A stretch of 6,649 nt of DNA, from assembly GCA_028694275.1 (NCBI GenBank), contig JAQUTS010000097.1:1-6649 (forward strand), written 5' to 3'. The first letter of the stretch is position 1, and each line of letters starts with the position of its first letter. The position numbers and the translations under genes are program-made. The notes below the pieces were generated by a model. That model made no database searches. It saw only the letters and a program-made list of their open reading frames with translations, and was not told the origin of the DNA. The stretch comes from Candidatus Gastranaerophilales bacterium. GTDB lineage: Bacteria > Cyanobacteriota > Vampirovibrionia > Gastranaerophilales > CAJFVJ01. Positions 4,545 to 6,649 of the stretch are shown piece by piece.

Positions 4545-5162
4545 ATGCCACAAAACACAGACACAGCACAATTTGATCCGGGATTTGCGCCGCATCTTGT
4601 ACCATTTTTGCCGACATTTGAGGCTTTTATCCAAGAGATGATGCATATCAAAAACTTCGGGCAAAAAAAGATGCGCTACAAAGTTCTTGGCAAAGTTGTC
4701 CACAAGTCTTTGCTCAGTACGCTTGGTTTTTGGGTGGGGTGCATTCTTTGGGGCGGTTTTATCAAATATTCAAATTCTGATGCGCCAAAAGAGATTTCGG
4801 GGAATAATTTTTTGGGCTTATCGCAAGATCACATAAAAGCATTCGCGTATGAAGAAGAGTTTGAGGCGATTTTTTACTACCTTGAAAACTATTCAAAAGA
4901 TATGAAATACTACACGGGCGCAAATGTGCAGCTGCCCGATTTTTACAAGACAATTGTCGAGCAGTATAGGGAGTTTGTCGCTTTGAATGAGAATTTTTTG
5001 ACGACCAAAATGACCTCTGATATCAAAATTCCGCCCAAATTTGATTTTTTGGCCAAATATTCTGACTCTGAACTTGATAAAGTCCACGCACAAATTACGC
5101 AAATCATTCAAAACCAAGATTTGTCAGGGTTTTTGGAGTTGGATTTTCTATCCGAAATCTAA
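4545..5162 (+). CDS. Unknown protein with one hydrophobic segment (205 residues)
   Basis: I do not recognise the family. ATG 4545 has AAAGGA (4532-4537) 7 bases upstream, overlapping the stop of the previous gene, so the pair is probably translated together. Residues 56-73 ('LLSTLGFWVGCILWGGFI') are strongly hydrophobic and follow the basic stretch 'KKMRYKVLGKVVHK' (41-54), consistent with a membrane helix or hairpin having a cytoplasmic N-terminus. The C-terminal 130 residues are rich in acidic and aromatic residues ('EEEFEAIFYYLENYSKDMKYY', 103-123) and look helical. No signal peptide or catalytic motif is visible. The stop (5160-5162) overlaps the dnaA stop by 4 bases. Because it follows a one-helix partner, the two may form a small membrane complex; this is inference. 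Confidence 0.75.
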   Translation: MPQNTDTAQFDPGFAPHLVPFLPTFEAFIQEMMHIKNFGQKKMRYKVLGKVVHKSLLSTLGFWVGCILWGGFIKYSNSDAPKEISGNNFLGLSQDHIKAFAYEEEFEAIFYYLENYSKDMKYYTGANVQLPDFYKTIVEQYREFVALNENFLTTKMTSDIKIPPKFDFLAKYSDSELDKVHAQITQIIQNQDLSGFLELDFLSEI

Positions 5163-6631
5163 TGAGTTTTGCTGTATTTTGATGAAATCAATTTTGTGAG
5201 TTCGCACACTTGATCTTTGAGGTTGATGTTGCGTTTGATTTCTGATTGAATTTTTTCGTATGAATACATAATGGTTGTATGTTTTCTTCCGCCAAAGCAG
5301 TTTCCGATGGATGGGAAGCTTGCTTTTATCAAATCACGGGAAAGATACACGCCGATTTGTCTTGCGTGTGAAATCTCTTTGGATTTGGATGGGCTTTTGA
5401 TATCATCTTTTGATATTCCGAAAAAATCCCCTGTGGCTTCTATGATTTTGTCGATATTGAGGCAAGGTCTTAATGAATCCACATCTAAAACGCTCTTAAC
5501 CGCACACATATCAATCGGTTGATTGTTTATGCTTGAATATGCCATGAGGCGATTCAATGCGCCTTCAAGCTCGCGGACGTTGTTTTGGTATGATTGAGCG
5601 ATGAACTCAATTACATCTTTTGGGACTTCTACACCTTCTTTTTCGGAACGTTTTTCAAGGATTTTTTTCCTTGTTTCAAAATCAGGTGATGAAATATCTG
5701 CCAAAAGTCCCCATTCAAAACGGCTTCTGAGCCTGTCTGTCAGGGTTGGAATAGCTTTTGGAGGGCGATCACTTGTTATGATGATTTGTTTGCCTGAGTT
5801 GTAGAGGTATTCAAAGGTGTGGAATATCTCATCTTGCGTGTGTTTTTTTGATTCGAGGAATTGAATATCATCAATCATAAACACATCAACGTGTCTGTAT
5901 TTGTGGCGAAATTCTGCCATTTTGGCGGTAGAACTTGCACCTGAACGAATAGAATTTACCAATTCATTCATAAACGCTTCTGTATTTGTGTAGCGCACTT
6001 TTAGATTTGGGTGATTGACTATGATATAGTGCCCGATTGCTTGCATCAAGTGCGTTTTGCCAAGTCCTGAACTTCCGTATATAAAAAGCGGGTTGTGGTT
6101 GCGTGCAGGGTTTTTGGCAACTGCCATTGCTGCATTGTAGGCAAAATTGTTATTCTCGCCGACCACAAAAGAATCAAACGTGTATTTGAGGTTCAAATTG
6201 CAAGACATTGAGCGAAGAGCATTAATCTGAAACTCATCTTTTGGAAGTTGTGGAACTTCGATAGGGTTTGAAGCCTTTTCACTAGGGGCTTTTTGGATAG
6301 GAGTACGCTCTATTTGAATAGGTTTGCGCTCTGTAAGATTTACATCTTTTTTGAGAACAATTTCAAGGTTGTGCTTTTTGCCTGTGACCTGTTTAAGGGT
6401 ATCTCCGATGAGGTTTTTGTAGTTTTTTGCGATCCATTCACGGCTTAGAGTGTCGTTTGTGGCGATTGTCAGAGTTTTTTTCTCGATTGAAACAGGTTCA
6501 ATCGGTCTTATCCATGCTTCAAACTTGGAGTGAGGCATCTCATCTCCTAAATTTTTTAAAGTCTTGCTCCAAATTCTTTCTAAATCTTCTCTATTTTCCT
6601 GAAAAGTCGTATCCAAAGTAACTTCGGACAT
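5159..6631 (-). CDS. dnaA: Chromosomal replication initiator DnaA (490 residues)
   Basis: DnaA is an AAA+ protein that binds DnaA boxes at oriC, melts the origin and helps load the helicase. All four domains are present. Domain I (about 12-92, 'IWSKTLKNLGDEMPHSKFEAWI') is the helicase/partner-binding part. Domain II is a Lys/Pro-rich linker of about 93-145 with two near-repeats, 'PIQIERT' and 'PIQKAPS'. Domain III has 'TFDSFVVGENNNFA' (151-164), Walker A 'GSSGLGKT' (186-193), Walker B 'VFMIDDIQF' (250-258), sensor 1 'IITSDRPP' (284-291), 'RLRSRFEWGL' (300-309) with the likely arginine finger R304, and sensor 2 'NVRELEGALN' (351-360). Domain IV has 'ISHARQIGVYLSRDL' (420-434) and 'FGGRKHTTIMY' (446-456), the DNA-binding signature. 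GGGAGGAG (6642-6635) just before ATG 6631 is a strong ribosome-binding site. The promoter lies beyond the window. Confidence 0.98.
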   Translation of the reverse strand: MSEVTLDTTFQENREDLERIWSKTLKNLGDEMPHSKFEAWIRPIEPVSIEKKTLTIATNDTLSREWIAKNYKNLIGDTLKQVTGKKHNLEIVLKKDVNLTERKPIQIERTPIQKAPSEKASNPIEVPQLPKDEFQINALRSMSCNLNLKYTFDSFVVGENNNFAYNAAMAVAKNPARNHNPLFIYGSSGLGKTHLMQAIGHYIIVNHPNLKVRYTNTEAFMNELVNSIRSGASSTAKMAEFRHKYRHVDVFMIDDIQFLESKKHTQDEIFHTFEYLYNSGKQIIITSDRPPKAIPTLTDRLRSRFEWGLLADISSPDFETRKKILEKRSEKEGVEVPKDVIEFIAQSYQNNVRELEGALNRLMAYSSINNQPIDMCAVKSVLDVDSLRPCLNIDKIIEATGDFFGISKDDIKSPSKSKEISHARQIGVYLSRDLIKASFPSIGNCFGGRKHTTIMYSYEKIQSEIKRNINLKDQVCELTKLISSKYSKTH

Positions 6632-6649
6632 TTACTCCTCCCATTCCTT

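Overview
The window holds ordinary bacterial housekeeping DNA interrupted by small unknown genes and one repeat-rich intergenic stretch. It is AT-rich with clear Shine-Dalgarno sites. GroEL reads like a cyanobacterial-type chaperonin from memory (for example around 'SPYFMTDSERMEAVLDD' and the DNTT stretch near residue 327), yet it has the Gly/Met C-tail typical of heterotrophs. No photosynthesis gene is present. My best guess is a non-photosynthetic relative of Cyanobacteria (Vampirovibrionia/Gastranaerophilales, 'Melainabacteria'). This is inference from memory, at roughly 50% confidence.

Left part (1-1431). A PLP-dependent enzyme of the methionine gamma-lyase/'aluminium resistance' family runs leftward off the edge (1-632, first 210 residues). 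A 170-base divergent intergenic region with a promoter candidate in each direction separates it from a 59-residue orphan gene (802-981, +). Next come a 49-residue gene (978-1127, -) and a 69-residue XRE-type HTH regulator (1198-1407, +), which are divergent around a perfect 13-bp palindrome. An exact 18-bp direct repeat (965-982 and 1414-1431) brackets this pair, so it may be a small inserted cassette.

Middle (1432-3700). This is the groES-groEL operon, with no CIRCE element upstream. Its 123-base intercistronic region can form two hairpins plus a competing long-range pairing. A dispersed-type hairpin repeat lies in the 3' untranslated region, followed by a strong intrinsic terminator at 3668-3700.

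Non-coding block (3603-4032). About 430 bases contain no credible gene. They hold a dense series of short hairpins, several with CGAAG or CATAG tips, and two long A/T-cored palindromes. A TATAAT at its right end probably starts the next operon.

Right part (4033-6631). A two-gene operon of unrecognised proteins (166 and 205 residues, each with one hydrophobic segment) runs rightward into dnaA. dnaA is complete, lies on the minus strand, and its stop overlaps that of the 205-residue gene by 4 bases. dnaA begins 18 bases from the right edge, so its promoter, and any origin on that side, lie outside the window.

The housekeeping genes work independently: GroES/GroEL fold proteins and DnaA starts replication. 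The points most worth a second look are the 18-bp-flanked regulator cassette, the groES-groEL RNA structure, the hairpin block and the unknown dnaA-adjacent operon.
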